This document shows, one piece after another, positions 1 through 11,457 of a stretch of 64,000 bases of DNA; the first letter of the stretch is position 1, and the number at the start of each line of letters is the position of its first letter. The notes under the pieces were generated by a model. The model was not told the origin of the DNA, did not search any database, and worked only from the letters and a program-made list of their open reading frames with translations. The position numbers and the translations under genes were made by a program. The DNA comes from Fremontodendron californicum. Taxonomy: Eukaryota; Streptophyta; Magnoliopsida; Malvales; Malvaceae. The DNA lies in assembly GCA_030761205.1 (NCBI GenBank), contig JAULJL010000020.1, forward strand, positions 315,001 through 379,000. The letters are read 5' to 3'.

Positions 1-2
1 TC

Positions 3-533
3 AAAAAGATTATAGAAAAGATGACTGATGTTTACAAAGATTGGCATGAAAAATTGCCTTTTGCCTTACATGCTTATAGAACTTCGGTTTGCACATCCAC
101 AGGGGCAACCCCGTTTTCATTGGTATATGGAATAGAGGCTGTGTTACCAGTCGAGGTAGAAATCCCTTCTTTAAGGGTACTTAAAGAGGTTGATCTGGAA
201 GAAGCAGAATGGGTACGGGATCGTTTTGAGCAGTTGAATCTCATTGAGGAAAAGAGACTTGCAGCGTTGTGCCATGGTCAGTTATACCAGAAGAGAATGA
301 TGCAAGCGCATGATAAGAAAGTCCGTCCCAGACATTTTAGGGAAGGAGAGTTAGTCTTGAAAAAGATTCTTCCATATCAGCATGATCATTGAGGGAAGTG
401 GACGCCGAATTGGGAAGGTTCTTATATGGTGAAAAAAGCTTTTTCAGGTGGAGCTTTGATTTTGGCTAAAATGGATGGAGATGTTTAGCCAAACCCAATT
501 AATTCGGACCCCGTGAAGAAATATTTTGCTTAA
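3..533 (+). pseudogene. Ty3/gypsy (Tat/Ogre-like) integrase C-terminal fragment
   Basis: This is the 3' end of a retrotransposon pol gene, open at the window's left edge. It encodes the last part of integrase, which inserts element cDNA into the host genome. The reading frame shows the end of the catalytic core (AYRTSVCTSTGATPFSLVYG, then EAVLPVE) and the C-terminal block typical of Tat/Ogre elements (VRPRHFREGELVLKKILP, then GKW, SGGALIL and NSDPVKKYF). The natural stop is TAA at 531-533. The frame is broken by TGA at 390-392 and TAG at 486-488, both compatible with C-to-T decay of CGA and CAG codons, so the copy is dead. It lies about 1.6 kb upstream of its polypurine tract and LTR. Domain identity is recognised from family knowledge; the Ogre versus Retand assignment within the clade is inference. 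Confidence 0.88.
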
Positions 534-2113
534 AAAAAAAAAAAGAAAAAAGAGGACTCAAATTGAAAACCCGAAAAAGGCGGTTTGGGTCAATGGGGGT
601 TGTCTAAGTTGAAAACCCGAAAGGACGGCTTAGATATGAGGAGGATCAGCGTCGTTAAGAAAATTTCATGAAGATGGGGACAATGTCTAGTTTGATGAAC
701 TCTGAAGGATTAAAGACATCGATTGGGATTGGTTTTTAGATGAGAATTTTGAATTAACTGTTAAGGTTGTCTAAGTATTCATTGTTTGGATACTGGTTTT
801 GTTACCCTAACACCTTTGTGATAAACCTTTTGAGATGCTCTTTTATTCCTTGGGATGAATTCTTTTCCTTATTCTGTTAATAAAGATCTTTCTTTCCATC
901 TCATTTTTGCCTTCCATTTGTTATTCTCAATTTTATACTTTTGCATTGAATAAATGGAATGCATCATGCATTGCGTTTGCTATGAAATTAGAATAATGAC
1001 TAATAAGTTGGAATATAATCTTAAGAGATCCCTGCATTTAGTTTTATGAGAAATCTATGGGTAACTGAATAGAAAGTCGGGAGATGAGATGAGATCTGAA
1101 TTTTAAAAGTGAGAATCCTTGAAGATGAGAATTTGCATGATGGAATGTTAAAGCCCAATTAAGCTGGCATAAGATGAGATATAGAATGATTAGCGTTTTG
1201 AAACTTTCGAGGAAAAAAAGTTGTTCATATTCTGAAGATTTTGAAAAAGGAAAGAGATGGTAAGATTCGTTCTACCAGTTTGAAGCCAAGTACAAATAGA
1301 GATGAATGATGAGCTTGAGAACCGTTTATTTTGATTAAGAGATTCAGGGAGTTGATATTGTTTATTATAGAGCATTCATGACATCCATTGTACGATATGC
1401 ATCGGCATTCATGGCATTCATGTATTGCATTGCATTCATGCATTACATCCAAGAAAGATTATTTCAAATATTCAGTATGATTTGGACAAGAACTTCAATT
1501 TGGAATGCTAATTTGCAAGGTTAGCGATTTCTTTTGGGATTCAAGGTAAGACTTTTTGAAGTTTACATTTACATTTGGTGAATTTACAAATATTGTTTTC
1601 TTTTTAAAGTTGAAGCCTCGGTGGAGGAGTATTGTTTTCTTTTAAAGTTGAAGCCTCGGTGGAGGAGTATTGTTTTCTTTTTAAAGTTGAAGCCTTGGTG
1701 GAGGAGTATTGTTTTCTTTTTAAAGTTGAAGCCTCGGTGGAGGAGTATCGTTTTAAAGATGAAGCCTCGGTGGAGGAGTATTGTTTTCTTTTAAAGTTGA
1801 AGCCTCGGTGGAGGAGTATTGTTTTCTTTTAAAGTTGATGCCTCGGTGGAGGAGTACTGTTTTCATTTAAAGTTGATGCCTCGGTGGAGGAGTATTGTTT
1901 TCTTTTAAAGTTGATGCCTCGGTGGAGGAGTATATTTTCATGATAGGTTTGTTTAAAGTTGAAGCCTCGGTGGAGGATTATGTTCTTACGTTGGGTTTAT
2001 TTAAAGTCTACGCCTTGTTTAGAGGAGCTTTTCTACGATAGGATTTTCTTTAAGTACATAGGACTTAGTAAGGTGTCTACGTCTTTGCACATCCCATGTT
2101 TCTCAGGGAATGC
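534..2113 (+). other. 3' untranslated region of the Tat/Ogre-like element
   Basis: Non-coding stretch between the integrase stop and the polypurine tract. It opens with an A-run and two copies of a GAAAACCCGAAA-type motif (about 563-580 and 611-625), a signature often seen just after pol in Tat-clade elements. The middle part (about 955-1450) has loosely repeated GCATTCATG/CATGCATT words. The distal part carries the 38-bp tandem repeat listed separately. No convincing ORF is seen. Long repeat-bearing 3'UTRs are characteristic of Tat/Ogre/Retand elements. Confidence 0.75.
1590..1990 (+). repeat. 38-bp tandem repeat in retroelement 3'UTR
   Basis: About ten head-to-tail copies of a unit containing GAAGCCTCGGTGGAGGAGTA followed by a T-rich spacer (TTTTCTTTTAAAGTT). 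The GCCTCGG core falls at 1615, 1653, 1692, 1731, 1764, 1802, 1840, 1878, 1916 and 1963, mostly 38 bp apart, with a decayed copy near 2012. Later units change GAAGCC to GATGCC. A related core, GAAGCCTCTGGTGGAG, occurs on the minus strand in the 3'UTR repeats of the element at the right end of the window. Confidence 0.93.
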
Positions 2114-2128
2114 ACAAAGAGGGGCAAC
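2114..2128 (+). promoter_or_regulatory. Polypurine tract of Tat/Ogre-like element
   Basis: A purine-rich run (CAAAGAGGGGCAAC) directly abuts the LTR start TGTAGACACC at 2129. This is the expected primer site for plus-strand DNA synthesis. The same arrangement, on the minus strand, is found at 60772-60784. Confidence 0.85.
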
Positions 2129-2393
2129 TGTAGACACCGGATTTTATCCGGGTTTAATTTTACTTTTTTTTATTAAATAAAAGAAAAAAAATGAAAAAAA
2201 TGAAAAAAAAGAAAATCAGAAAAAACAACAAAAAAAGGGATAAATTCGAAATTAATAAAAAACGAAAAAAACAAGTTTGGGTTGGGATGAATCTCTTCTT
2301 TGGATTGAAATAGGACTCTGAAAAATGTGATTGGAATAAAACATGCCTCTTGATCAGATGAAAACTCCTAACTAGAGTAGGATTCAATTTCTT

Positions 2394-2408
2394 CTCTATA
2401 TAATAAAC
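2394..2408 (+). promoter_or_regulatory. Putative LTR TATA box
   Basis: TCTCTATATAATAAAC lies about 265 bp into the LTR and is the best TATA-like element there. It would place a transcription start near 2430, where an A-rich, CA-containing leader begins. This is inference from motif and position only. Confidence 0.4.
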
Positions 2409-2945
2409 CTAAGCCACACATCAGAAAACACAAGCAGAAAGCATACAAAATTTCGAAATATAAAGCAAGAACAGTATATAAAAAAAAAAAAAAATCTTGA
2501 GTGATTTTCGAAATTGTGATAGTGCTAGGATTAGTTTCGAAAGGATTTTTGTGAAGGAATGTCTAGGTTTCAATTGGAGGAAGCAAAAGCTAAAAAGTGG
2601 TGTCTATTCGACGGCCAACGTAGTAGATCGAAGGAGGTGAAGTTTCGAATTTTGATTTCAGATCTAGGAGATTCTAGAGAGATTCGGGTGAAACTAATTT
2701 GGTTTTCGAGTAGAGCAGATCGAGAGGAATTTTTTAAGATTTTTTTGGAATTTTTTGACCACTGGAGGCGACGGCGGCGGCAGCGGTGAGCGGCGATAGC
2801 AGGTGACAGGATTTTGGGTTGGTGAAGAACATTCATCAGTTTGTTCTTGAGAGGAAGAAGTTTAAGAGAAGAAAAGAGTTTTTTTTTTTTTTTTTAAAAG
2901 AGGTAAGGAAATGACCAAAAAAAATTATGTTTTAAAGCATGCAGG

Positions 2946-2992
2946 CGGGTCGGGCCAGCGGCCCGCGCATGACCTGGCCTCGGCCCGACCCG
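2946..2992. repeat. GC-rich inverted repeat inside the LTR
   Basis: CGGGTCGGGCC at 2946-2956 is the perfect reverse complement of GGCCCGACCCG at 2982-2992, with a 25-bp GC-rich loop. It is an abrupt GC island in otherwise AT-rich LTR sequence and could form a stable hairpin in DNA or in the element RNA. Confidence 0.85.
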
Positions 2993-4312
2993 TATGCTGA
3001 CTTCCTTTTTTTTTGTTGTTGTTCTTTTATTTGTTTGTTTGTTTTTATTTTATTTATATATTTTTTATTTATTTTACTAATTGAATTTTAAGTTTTTTTG
3101 CAGGTTTCGTTTTTGTGAATTAATTATTTATTTACTAATTATTTATTATTAAATATTTCATTAACTATTTTTTTTTTATAAACAAAAAAAAAGAAACTAT
3201 CATTTATTTTAGTAACTACTATTATTATTAATTATTATGTTATATTATATTACATTATATTATATTTTATATTATATTTAATTATTATATTTATTTAGTA
3301 TTATTAACCATGGATTTATTTATTGATAAAAATTTTCTAATTAATTAGTTTTAATTTTAATTGAAGATTAGTTATTTTTAATTAATAAATTGAGATTTTT
3401 CCAATGATGAAATTCAAAGAAATTACGAATGGTTGATTTCTGAGAAATTTCTAGGTGAGAAATTTCTCTTAAAAATTCTCCAGAATGAATGAAAATATTT
3501 TTTAAGAGATTATTTTCAATACCAATAAAAATCAAAAATTTATTTTTTTTAAAAGAATAATTAATTTTCAACACCTTTCTCTAAGATGATTTTCCATAAT
3601 AAATGCTTAATTTAAATTGAAGGATAAATTAAAATTTTTTTCGATGATGAAATTCAAGAAAGTTGCGAATGGATGACTTTTGAGATTTTTCTAGGTGAGA
3701 AAAATTCTCTTAAAAATTCTCTAGAACGAATGGAAGAATATTCTAAGAGATAATTTTCGATATTAAAGATCAGAATTTATTTTTCGAACAAACATTAATA
3801 AAATGTGGATTAATTTTGGAAGATTAATTTAAGAGAAATAATTTTTTTTAATAATTTAATTTTTTCGACGACGGAGTCTCTTCAATAGAACGAATGGTTT
3901 CTTTTGGATACTCTCGAGGTGAGGAAACGTTTTTTGGTAATTTCTCCAGAATGAATGGAAGGAAGACCTAAAAAATGATTTCCGAGATTTCTAACTTTAA
4001 CAATTAAAATGAAATAGGATAGACAAGACCATTTGATTAAGACTTTTAAGTATCACAAGACTAATTAGGTACTATCTCTTAGATAGGCGTTGTGAGGGTG
4101 CTAATCCTTCCTCACATGTAACCGTACTCCCGAACCTAGTTCTGATAAGTAGACCAGAACCTATTCTTTTTAAGGAGCCTTAGTCAAGCTTAGGATTACT
4201 TTAAATAGGATAGATTCGTATAGGTGACTAATCACACCTAGATTAGATGATTAGTGGCAACTCCATTGTTTGTGTCTAGCATCCTGAATTCGTATTTGGC
4301 ACGTTATGATGT

Positions 4313-7300
4313 TTATGTAATACATATATCTAATATATACATAGATACATTACAATTACAATTACATAGATATATTACAATTATAAAAATATATTACAAT
4401 TACATAGATATATTCGACAAATATATTTGTAATTTAAAATTTTTTAGTAATATATCTATGTAGTTGTAATGTATATATCTATGTAATTGTATATTACATA
4501 TGATATATCTATGTAATTCTAATGTATCTATGTAATTGTAATATATCTAAGTAATTGTAATATATCTATGTAATTGTAATATTATACGATTACATAGTTG
4601 ATAATTGTGATGTATCTTTGTAATTGTAATATATCTATATAATTGTAATATATCTTGTGTACTTGTAATGTATCTATGTAATTGTAATATATCTATGTAT
4701 ATTCATGTCTAATATATCTATGTAATTCGAATGTTTTATGTAATTGTATCTATGTAAACACTAGAATTACATAGATATATTACAATTACTTAAGACATTA
4801 TATTTGATAATGTATACATTACAACTGCATAGATATCTAATGTAATATATCTATGTAATTCTAATATATCTATGTAATTGTAATAAATCTATATATTACA
4901 CTTACTGAAAACATTAGATATTACAAGGATATATTACAATTACATAGATACATAGATATATTACAATTACATAAATATATTACAATTACATAGATATATT
5001 ACAACTACAAAGATATATTAATAATGGTAATATATCTATGTAATTGTAATATATTTATGTATTGTTATATATATAATGTGTAATTGTAATGTATCTATGT
5101 AATTGTAATATATTTAAGTAATTGTAATATATTTGTGTAATACATTGTAATATATCTATGTAGTTGTAATTGTAATATACATGTAATTGTAATTGTAATA
5201 TATTACAATAGATATGCAATTCTAATGTTTTCAATAATTGTAATATATCTATGTAATTGTAATATATTTACGTAATTGTAATATATCTATGTTATTGTAA
5301 TATATTTATGTAATTGTAATATATTTGTGTAATTGTAAAATATCTATGTAACTGTAGTATATCTATATAATTGTAATATATATGTATATCCAATGTAACA
5401 ATGTAATTGTAATATGTCAATGTAATTCGAAAACATTATATATTACATGTATTTTAATATATCTAATGTGTAATTGCAATGTATCCATGTAATTGTAATG
5501 TATCTATGTTACTGAAAACATTACATATATAATTATAATGTATCTATGAAATTGTAATATATTTATGTAATTGTAATATATCTATGTAATTCTAATGTAT
5601 CTATGTAATTGTAAATGTAATATATCTATGTAATTGTAATTTATCTAAGGAATTCTAATGTATCTATGTAATTCTAATGTTTTAAGTAATTGTAATATAT
5701 CTATGTAACTGTAATATATTACAATTACACAATGTTTTCTACAATTGTAATATATCTATATAATTGTAATATAACTATTTAATATATTTATGTAATTGTA
5801 ATATATCTATGTAACTGTAATATATCTATGTAATTGTCATGTATTATTGTATATCTAATGTGTAATTGTAATAAATATATTTATGTAATATATCTATGTA
5901 ATATTACATACATACATTATTAATTGTAAAATATTTATGTAATTGTAATATATCTATGTAATTGTAATATTTCTAATGTGTAATTATAATGTATCTATTT
6001 AGTTGTAATATATTACATGTAATTGTAATATATCTATGTAATTGTAATATATTTGTGTATCTATTATAATGTGCAATATATCTATGTAACTCTAATAAAT
6101 TACAATACACAAATATCTATTATACTTTAATAGATATATTACAATAGATACACAAATATATTACAATTACATAGATACATTATAATTACATAGATATATT
6201 ATAATTACATAGATAAATTACAATTACATAGATACATTACAATTACTTAAACATATTAAAATTAAATAGATATATTACAATTACATAAATATATTACAAT
6301 TACTGAAAACATTAGAATTATATAGATATATTACAATTACATAGATATATTGTTTATCTATGTAATTGTAATATATAACAATTTATACTACATAGATATA
6401 TTTGTTGTAATGACAATGTATCTATGTAATTATAATATATTTATGTAATTGTAATATATCTTTGTAATTGTAATATATTTGTGTAATTGTAATAAATGTA
6501 TGTAATTCTAAGATAATTATGTCACTGTAACATATCTATGTAATTGTAATAATTTTGTGTAATTGTAATGTATCTATGTAATTGTAATATATCTATGTAG
6601 ATATATTACACATTACATAGATACATTACAATAGATATTACAGTTGTAAATGTTTTTTGTATTACGTAGATACATTAGAATTACATAGATATATTACAAT
6701 TACATAGTTATATCTATGTAATTCTAATGTTTTAACTAATTGTAATATATTTTTCTAATTGAATATATCTATGTAATTATAAAATATTTACATAGTTTTA
6801 ATATATCTATGTAATTGTAATATGTTATAATTACACATTAGATATATATCTATGTAATTGTAATATATCTATGTAATTGTAATATATTTATATAATTATA
6901 ATATTTTCAATTACATAAATATATTACAATTACATACATATATTACAATTACAAAAATATATCTGTGTAATTGTTATATATCTATGTAATTGTAATATAT
7001 TTGTGTAGCTGTAATATATCTAATGTGTAATTATAATATATTACATAGAATTACAATTACATAGATATATTACAACTACACAGATATATTATAATTACAT
7101 GGATATCTAATTACATAGATACATTACAATTACATAGATATATTTCAATTACATAGATATATTAAAATTATGTAGATATATTACAATTACGTATTTTTAC
7201 TAAAATTACATAGATACATTAAAATTATATAGATATTACAATTATATATATATATATCTATGTAATTGTATTAAATATGTAATTATAATATATTTATGTA

Positions 7301-9300
7301 TACATTACAACATATATATATTACATAGATATGTAATTCTAATGTAATTGAAAAATATCTATGTGATTGTAATATATCTATGTAAATATATTAGAATTCT
7401 ATTAATTACAATTACATAGATATATCTATGTAATTGTAATATATTTAAGTGATTGTAATATATCTATGTTATTGTAATGTAATACAATAATTCTTATATA
7501 TCTATGTAATTCTAATGTTCTAAGTAATTGTAATATATCTATGTAATTGTAATTGTAATCTATGTAATTATAATATATTTGTGTAATTACATAGATATAT
7601 TACAATTACAATAGATACATAGATATATTTATGTAATATTTGACATAGATAGTATTTTCAATATCTAAGTAATATTAGATATAATTCTATGTAATATATT
7701 AAAACATTATCATAGATACATTACAATTACATAGATATATTACAACTACATAGAATTACAATTATATACATATATTACAGTTACATAGATATATTACAAT
7801 TATAATATCTAATTCTAATGTTATAAGTAATATGTTTATGTAATTGTAATATATCTATTTAAATGTAAATCTATGTAGTTGTAATATATCTATGTAATAT
7901 ATTAATGTAATATTACATAAATATTACATGTATTGTTATATATCTATGTAATTGTAATATATCTATGTAATATGTATGTGATTGTAATATATATGTAATT
8001 GTAATATATCTATTTAATTGTAAATCTATGTAGTTGTAATATATTAATGTAATATTACATGTATTGTTATATATTTATGTAATTATAATATATTTGTGTA
8101 GCCGTAATATATCTAATTTGTACTTTTAATATATTACATAGAATTACAATTACATAGATATATTACAATTACACAGATATATTACAATTACATAGATATC
8201 TAATTACATCGATACATTGCAATTACATAGATATATTTCAATTACATAGATATATTAAAATTACGTAGATATATTACAATTACATATTTCTTCGTAAATT
8301 ACATAGATATATTACAATTATATAGATATTACAATTATATATATATCTATGTAATTGTATTAAATATGTAATTATAATATATTTATCTATACATTACAAC
8401 ATAGATATATTACATAGATATGTAATTCTAATGTAATTGAAAAATATCTATGTAATTGTAATATATCTATGTAAATATATTAGAATTCTATTAATTACAA
8501 TTACATAGATATATCTATGTAATTGTAATATATTTAAGTGATTGTATTATATCTATGTAATTGTAAAGTAATAAAATAATTCTTATATATCTATGTAATT
8601 ATAATATATTTGTGTAATTACATAGATATATTACAATTACAATAGATACATAGATATATTTATTGAATATTTGACATAGTATTTTCAATATCTAAGTAAT
8701 ATTAGATATAATTCTATGTAATATATTAAAACATTATCATAGATACATTACAATTACATAGATATATTACAACTACATAGAATTACAATTATATACATAT
8801 ATTACAGTTACATAGATATATTACAATTATAATATCTAATTCTAATGTTTTAAGTAATATGTTTATGTAATTGTAATATATCTATTTAATTGTAAATCTA
8901 TGTAGTTGTAATATATCTATGTAATATATTAATGTAATATTACATAAATATTACAGGTATTGTTATATATCTATGTAATTGTAATATATCTATGTACTAT
9001 GTATGTGATTGTAATATATATGTAATTGTAATATATCTATTTAATTGTAAATCTATGTAGTTGTAATATATTAATGTAATATTACATGTATTGTTATATA
9101 TCTATGTAATTGTAATATATCTATGTAATATGTATGTGATTGTAATATATATGTAATTGTAATATATCTAATTGTAGTTGTAATATATTACAGTTACATA
9201 GATACATTAGAATTACATAGATATATTAGAGTTACATAGATATATTTCAATTACATAGACACAATTAGATATATTTGTGTAACACATTAGATAATTACAA
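4313..9300. repeat. 19-bp AT-rich satellite, block 1
   Basis: Block of about 5 kb made of variants of TATATTACAATTACATAGA and its reverse complement TCTATGTAATTGTAATATA, unit about 19 bp. Runs of one orientation switch to the other at self-complementary seams such as CATAGATATATCTATG and TTGTAATATATTACAA. Higher-order structure is visible: text from about 7010 recurs at about 8096 (shift about 1.08 kb), and most of 5127-9262 recurs at 17336-20280. No gene is present; short ORFs are satellite translations. Confidence 0.95.
7010..9070 (+). repeat. Tandem higher-order duplication of about 1.08 kb in the satellite
   Basis: Two adjacent copies of one satellite segment. Landmarks repeat in order: a GTGTAG(C)TGTAATATATC stretch at 7006 and 8095, a shared TATCTAATTACAT word at about 7110 and 8195, TTAGAATTCTATTAATTAC at 7390 and 8480, and a GTATGTGATTGTAATATATA stretch at 7974 and 9000. 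The copies differ by scattered substitutions and small indels. The 17331-20230 block carries only one copy. Confidence 0.82.
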
Positions 9301-9315
9301 TTACAAAGAAAGATT

Positions 9316-9395
9316 CAGCACGTAGATGGTTGTCCGTTTGAGATGACTTTCTTTTTCTATCCATGTAACCTTTTGTGATCTACGTGCTGGAAAAC
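9316..9395 (-). repeat. Fragment of the 175-bp repeat with hairpin ends
   Basis: On the minus strand, 9328-9395 matches the 175-bp tandem repeat found at 15105-16890, including the GTTTTCCAGC, GTAGATCACAAAA and CAAACGGACAACC words. Its outer end carries CAGCACGTAGAT (9316-9327), the perfect reverse complement of ATCTACGTGCTG (9378-9389), giving a 12-bp stem with a 50-bp loop. It sits exactly between satellite and the mitochondrial-like block. Confidence 0.85.
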
Positions 9396-9396
9396 T

Positions 9397-9826
9397 GCAC
9401 ACAGGAATCCAGTGGAGCTCGTCCTAAAGGAGAAGGTGCGTCAAATCTGGAGGTCGGGCCCCCCTCGACTCAGCCACCTTTCGAAGTCCCTGCTCCTGAT
9501 GAGGCTGCACCCTCGGTGGACACACAGGCGCTAGAGGACGAGAATCTTCAGCTTTGCCATGAGACGCGGAGCTCCGCCGACTCCTCACGGAGGAGATGGA
9601 GCGGGTGAAGAGGATCCTTGATGAAACAGAGGATCAAATAGAAAGATCACGAGAGCAGGATCGTATACGCGATCAGGAAAGGGCCCACGAAAGGGCGAGC
9701 TTACTAGCTGCCCACTCTGAACTCCAGAATCGTAGTTCTATTCTACAGGTGGAGAAGGACCGTCTGAAGTTTAGAATAAATGAACTTCAGTTTCGGAAAG
9801 ATCAACAAAAATTCCGTCGTGAGTAG
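9397..9826 (+). pseudogene. Coiled-coil ORF relic, left copy (function unknown)
   Basis: I do not recognise this protein. Two overlapping frames are visible: 9375-9608, whose first residues come from junction sequence, and 9596-9826. A frameshift near 9570 joins a Pro/Ala/Glu-rich part (APDEAAPSVDTQALEDENLQ) to a highly charged coiled-coil-like part with SREQDRIRDQERAHERA, SELQNRSSILQVEKDRLKF and a terminal KDQQKFRRE. The inverted copy at 12778-13089 reads through the frameshift site as ENAELRRLLTEEMARVKGIL, which shows the original frame. Heptad-like Leu/Glu/Arg spacing suggests a coiled coil. It precedes sdh3 by about 240 bp in both arms, so it travelled with mitochondrial DNA or joined it before the duplication. 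It could be a chimeric mitochondrial ORF or a piece of retroelement gag; the sequence alone does not decide. Confidence 0.55.
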
Positions 9827-10067
9827 ACACTTGTTGGCCCTTTCGATTCTCGGAAGGGACATAACTCTCCTTTCTTTCAATTTCGTATCTAGTTGAAACG
9901 GTAGCCTTGCTCACTCACTTTCTTTTGAGTTCGAAAAGAGCTAAAAAGACTCCCATGTCTTTCTTGGTTGGACCAACCCAACCAGTGATTTCCTAAATTG
10001 GGATAGTCAGAATCAATCTCTCCTTTTTGGGGGGAGAGCAGAGCAGTCAACGAATGAAGCAATAAAA

Positions 10068-10479
10068 ATGGGATTTAAGGAAAATAAAGATATTTTATTA
10101 AAACTTTCATCTTTCCTATGTAATGATCTAATCAGAAGTGCTAATCGTAGAAAAAATATCCTTCGCCCGTTATCTCCTCATCTTTCTATTTATAAGCCAC
10201 AGCTTACTTCGACGTTTCCATTTTCCCATAGAATCTCCGGGGCTTTCCTAGCCACTATACTTTTGTTTTTTTATCTTCTTAGTCTGAAAAATAGGTTTGA
10301 TTTTCTTCACCTATACGAATTTCTATCAATTCTTCTTTTATTCATGAAAGCTTCTCCTAATTTCCGTCGAGATTGCTGCCCTAGCCCTGTCCTATCATCT
10401 ATATAATGGGGTTCATCATTTATTGACTGATTTTTCGGGATTTTTCTTTCTTAGAATTGGAAGAAAAAGATTGAAATGA
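10068..10479 (+). pseudogene. sdh3: Mitochondrial sdh3 pseudogene, left copy
   Basis: Relic of succinate dehydrogenase cytochrome b subunit 3, a membrane anchor of respiratory complex II in the inner mitochondrial membrane. The N-terminal part is open for 112 codons from ATG 10068 and shows the family signature RPLSPHLSIYKPQLTSTFPF, then SHRISGAFLA entering the first membrane segment. The true C-terminal part continues in another frame (VHHLLTDFSGF, LRIGRKRLK) and ends at TGA 10477-10479, so a frameshift lies near 10290. The SDHC-type heme/quinone region around the HHLLTDFSG motif is therefore out of frame. The ATG context and upstream sequence are the same as in the inverted copy. Nuclear, disrupted and duplicated, it is not expected to be expressed as protein. 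Confidence 0.9.
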
Positions 10480-10523
10480 CTGTTCAAAATTTCACCTATA
10501 CCTTTTAGATAAAAAAAATTCTT

Positions 10524-10676
10524 ATGAAATGTTTATTATTATTAGCGTTGATAGCTCTCTTCTTTAAAGCTTATGCCGTAGAAGCTGACATCAGGCTATT
10601 GGCATTTTATCTGCATCTTTCCGAACAAGACCCGAAAGGGGTTAGCTTTATTTGGGATGAACTCACAAGGACTTGA
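10524..10676 (+). CDS. Small hydrophobic ORF downstream of sdh3, left copy
   Basis: A 50-codon ORF starts 45 bp after the sdh3 stop. It begins MKCLLLLALIALFFKAYA, which resembles a signal or membrane segment, and ends at TGA 10674-10676. The inverted copy (11980-12084) keeps the same start and first 26 residues but stops after 34 codons. I do not recognise a family. It may simply be non-coding mitochondrial spacer between sdh3 and nad2; conservation in two arms of one duplication is not evidence of function. Confidence 0.25.
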   Translation: MKCLLLLALIALFFKAYAVEADIRLLAFYLHLSEQDPKGVSFIWDELTRT

Positions 10677-11066
10677 CCCGAGGACTTCCCCTTGTAGAGT
10701 GGCATCTTTTATAAGACTCGAGTTTCTCAGTGAAACTAAAAAAAAGAGTTTGAGCTATTTTGGCTGACTTTTAGCCACGACTATCCGCATGTGTCTCAAA
10801 GTGACGTCCATTTTTTGGTAATGGGTATACTCGAAAATAAAGTTTTGAATTCGACCTCCCCTTATAGCGAGGTCATAGACTCCTTTCTTTTTTAGGATCC
10901 CCTTTCTACATTCAATTATTTATTGAACCTGGTGTGGAATCACTATCACTACACATTCATTGTTGGTTTGGCTGCTGGTCTAGAGATCCTTCCTAGCCGC
11001 AGCCTAGAGTGCAGCCTGCCTGTTGAAGACCGTAACTAACGTAACTTAGTGCTCCAAACGGGGGAA

Positions 11067-11219
11067 ATGAAAGCAGAATTCGTTCGGATCCTCCCACATG
11101 TTCAATCTTTTTTTAGCGGTTTCCCGGAGATCTTTATTATTAATGCAACCTCCATTTTGCTAATAGGTTTGATCTATTTTTCATTAATGCAACCTCCACA
11201 TGTTCAATCTTTTTTTTAG
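11067..11219 (+). pseudogene. nad2: nad2 5' exon fragment, copy 1
   Basis: Start of the mitochondrial gene for NADH dehydrogenase subunit 2, a proton-pumping subunit of complex I. The frame from ATG 11067 reads MKAEFVRILPH, then FPEIFIINATSILLI, the conserved N-terminus of plant Nad2. It runs into a partial repetition of its own sequence (MQPPHVQSFF) and stops at TAG 11217-11219. Plant nad2 is normally assembled from several trans-spliced exons, and only part of the first exon is present here. The preceding leader from about 10920 is shared by the other copies. Confidence 0.8.
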
Positions 11220-11457
11220 CGGTTTCCCCAGAGATCTTTATCATTGATAGAGTGCAGCCTGCCTGCTGAAGACCGTAACTAACATAACTCAGTGCTCCAT
11301 ATAGGGGAAATGAAAGCAGAATTCGTTCGGATCCTCCCACATGTTCAATCTTTTTTTAGCGGTTTCCCAGAGATCTTTATCATTAATGCAAATATGATTA
11401 TCCGTCGTTAGTCAGTAATGTGGGTTGGCTTGGTTTACTTAGTGTTGCGCACCTAGG
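11146..11457 (+). other. Spacer between inverted-repeat arms, built of nad2 fragments
   Basis: This 310-bp centre of the inverted repeat is itself made of rearranged nad2 5' pieces: a short partial copy at about 11190-11250 (CACATGTTCAATC through AGATCTTTATC), a second copy of the nad2 leader (GTGCAGCCTGCCTGCTGAAG, 11251-11270), and the second nad2 start at 11310. Confidence 0.75.
11310..11452 (+). pseudogene. nad2: nad2 5' exon fragment, copy 2
   Basis: A second nad2 start at ATG 11310 reads MKAEFVRILPH and FPEIFIINA as in copy 1. An internal deletion then joins it to the distal part of the same exon: TATCCGTCGTTAGTCAGTAA and onward in the frame offset from the start encodes YPSLVSNVGWLGLLSV, a conserved Nad2 segment. 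The in-frame TAG appears shortly after 11390 because of the shift. This copy shows that the source included at least the whole first exon. Confidence 0.75.

Larger units (their letters stand above)
2129..4312 (+). repeat. 3' LTR of Tat/Ogre-like element
   Basis: The LTR starts TGTAGACACCGGATTTTATC immediately after the polypurine tract. Its downstream end is set by the change to satellite at about 4312. The distal part (about 4080-4265: GGGTGCTAATCCTTCC, GTGGCAACTCCA) is clearly homologous to the terminal part of the minus-strand LTR at 55390-55580, so both belong to related families. Between 3000 and 3990 it is extremely AT-rich, with a partly repeated block (compare 3380-3600 and 3600-3790, both with GGTGAGAAA and AAAAATTCTC words). 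ORFs on either strand inside it, for example 2559-2789, have no recognisable domain. The exact 3' terminus is uncertain by some tens of bases. Confidence 0.82.
9397..11145 (+). repeat. Left arm of mitochondrial-like inverted repeat
   Basis: This 1.75-kb segment is inverted and repeated at 11458-13204. In order it holds a coiled-coil ORF relic, an sdh3 pseudogene, a small ORF, and the 5' leader and start of nad2. The content is that of plant mitochondrial DNA, whereas the flanks are nuclear satellite, so it is best read as a nuclear insertion of mitochondrial DNA (NUMT). The two arms carry different frameshifts and indels, so they have been diverging for some time. Confidence 0.85.

Noticed and set aside
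2559..2836. ORFs on both strands in the left LTR
   Set aside because: They overlap on opposite strands inside an LTR, show no domain, and the charged composition simply reflects GA-rich sequence.
4313..9300. CRISPR-like short regular repeats
   Set aside because: The 19-bp units are contiguous without unique spacers, flip orientation, and lie in plant nuclear DNA.
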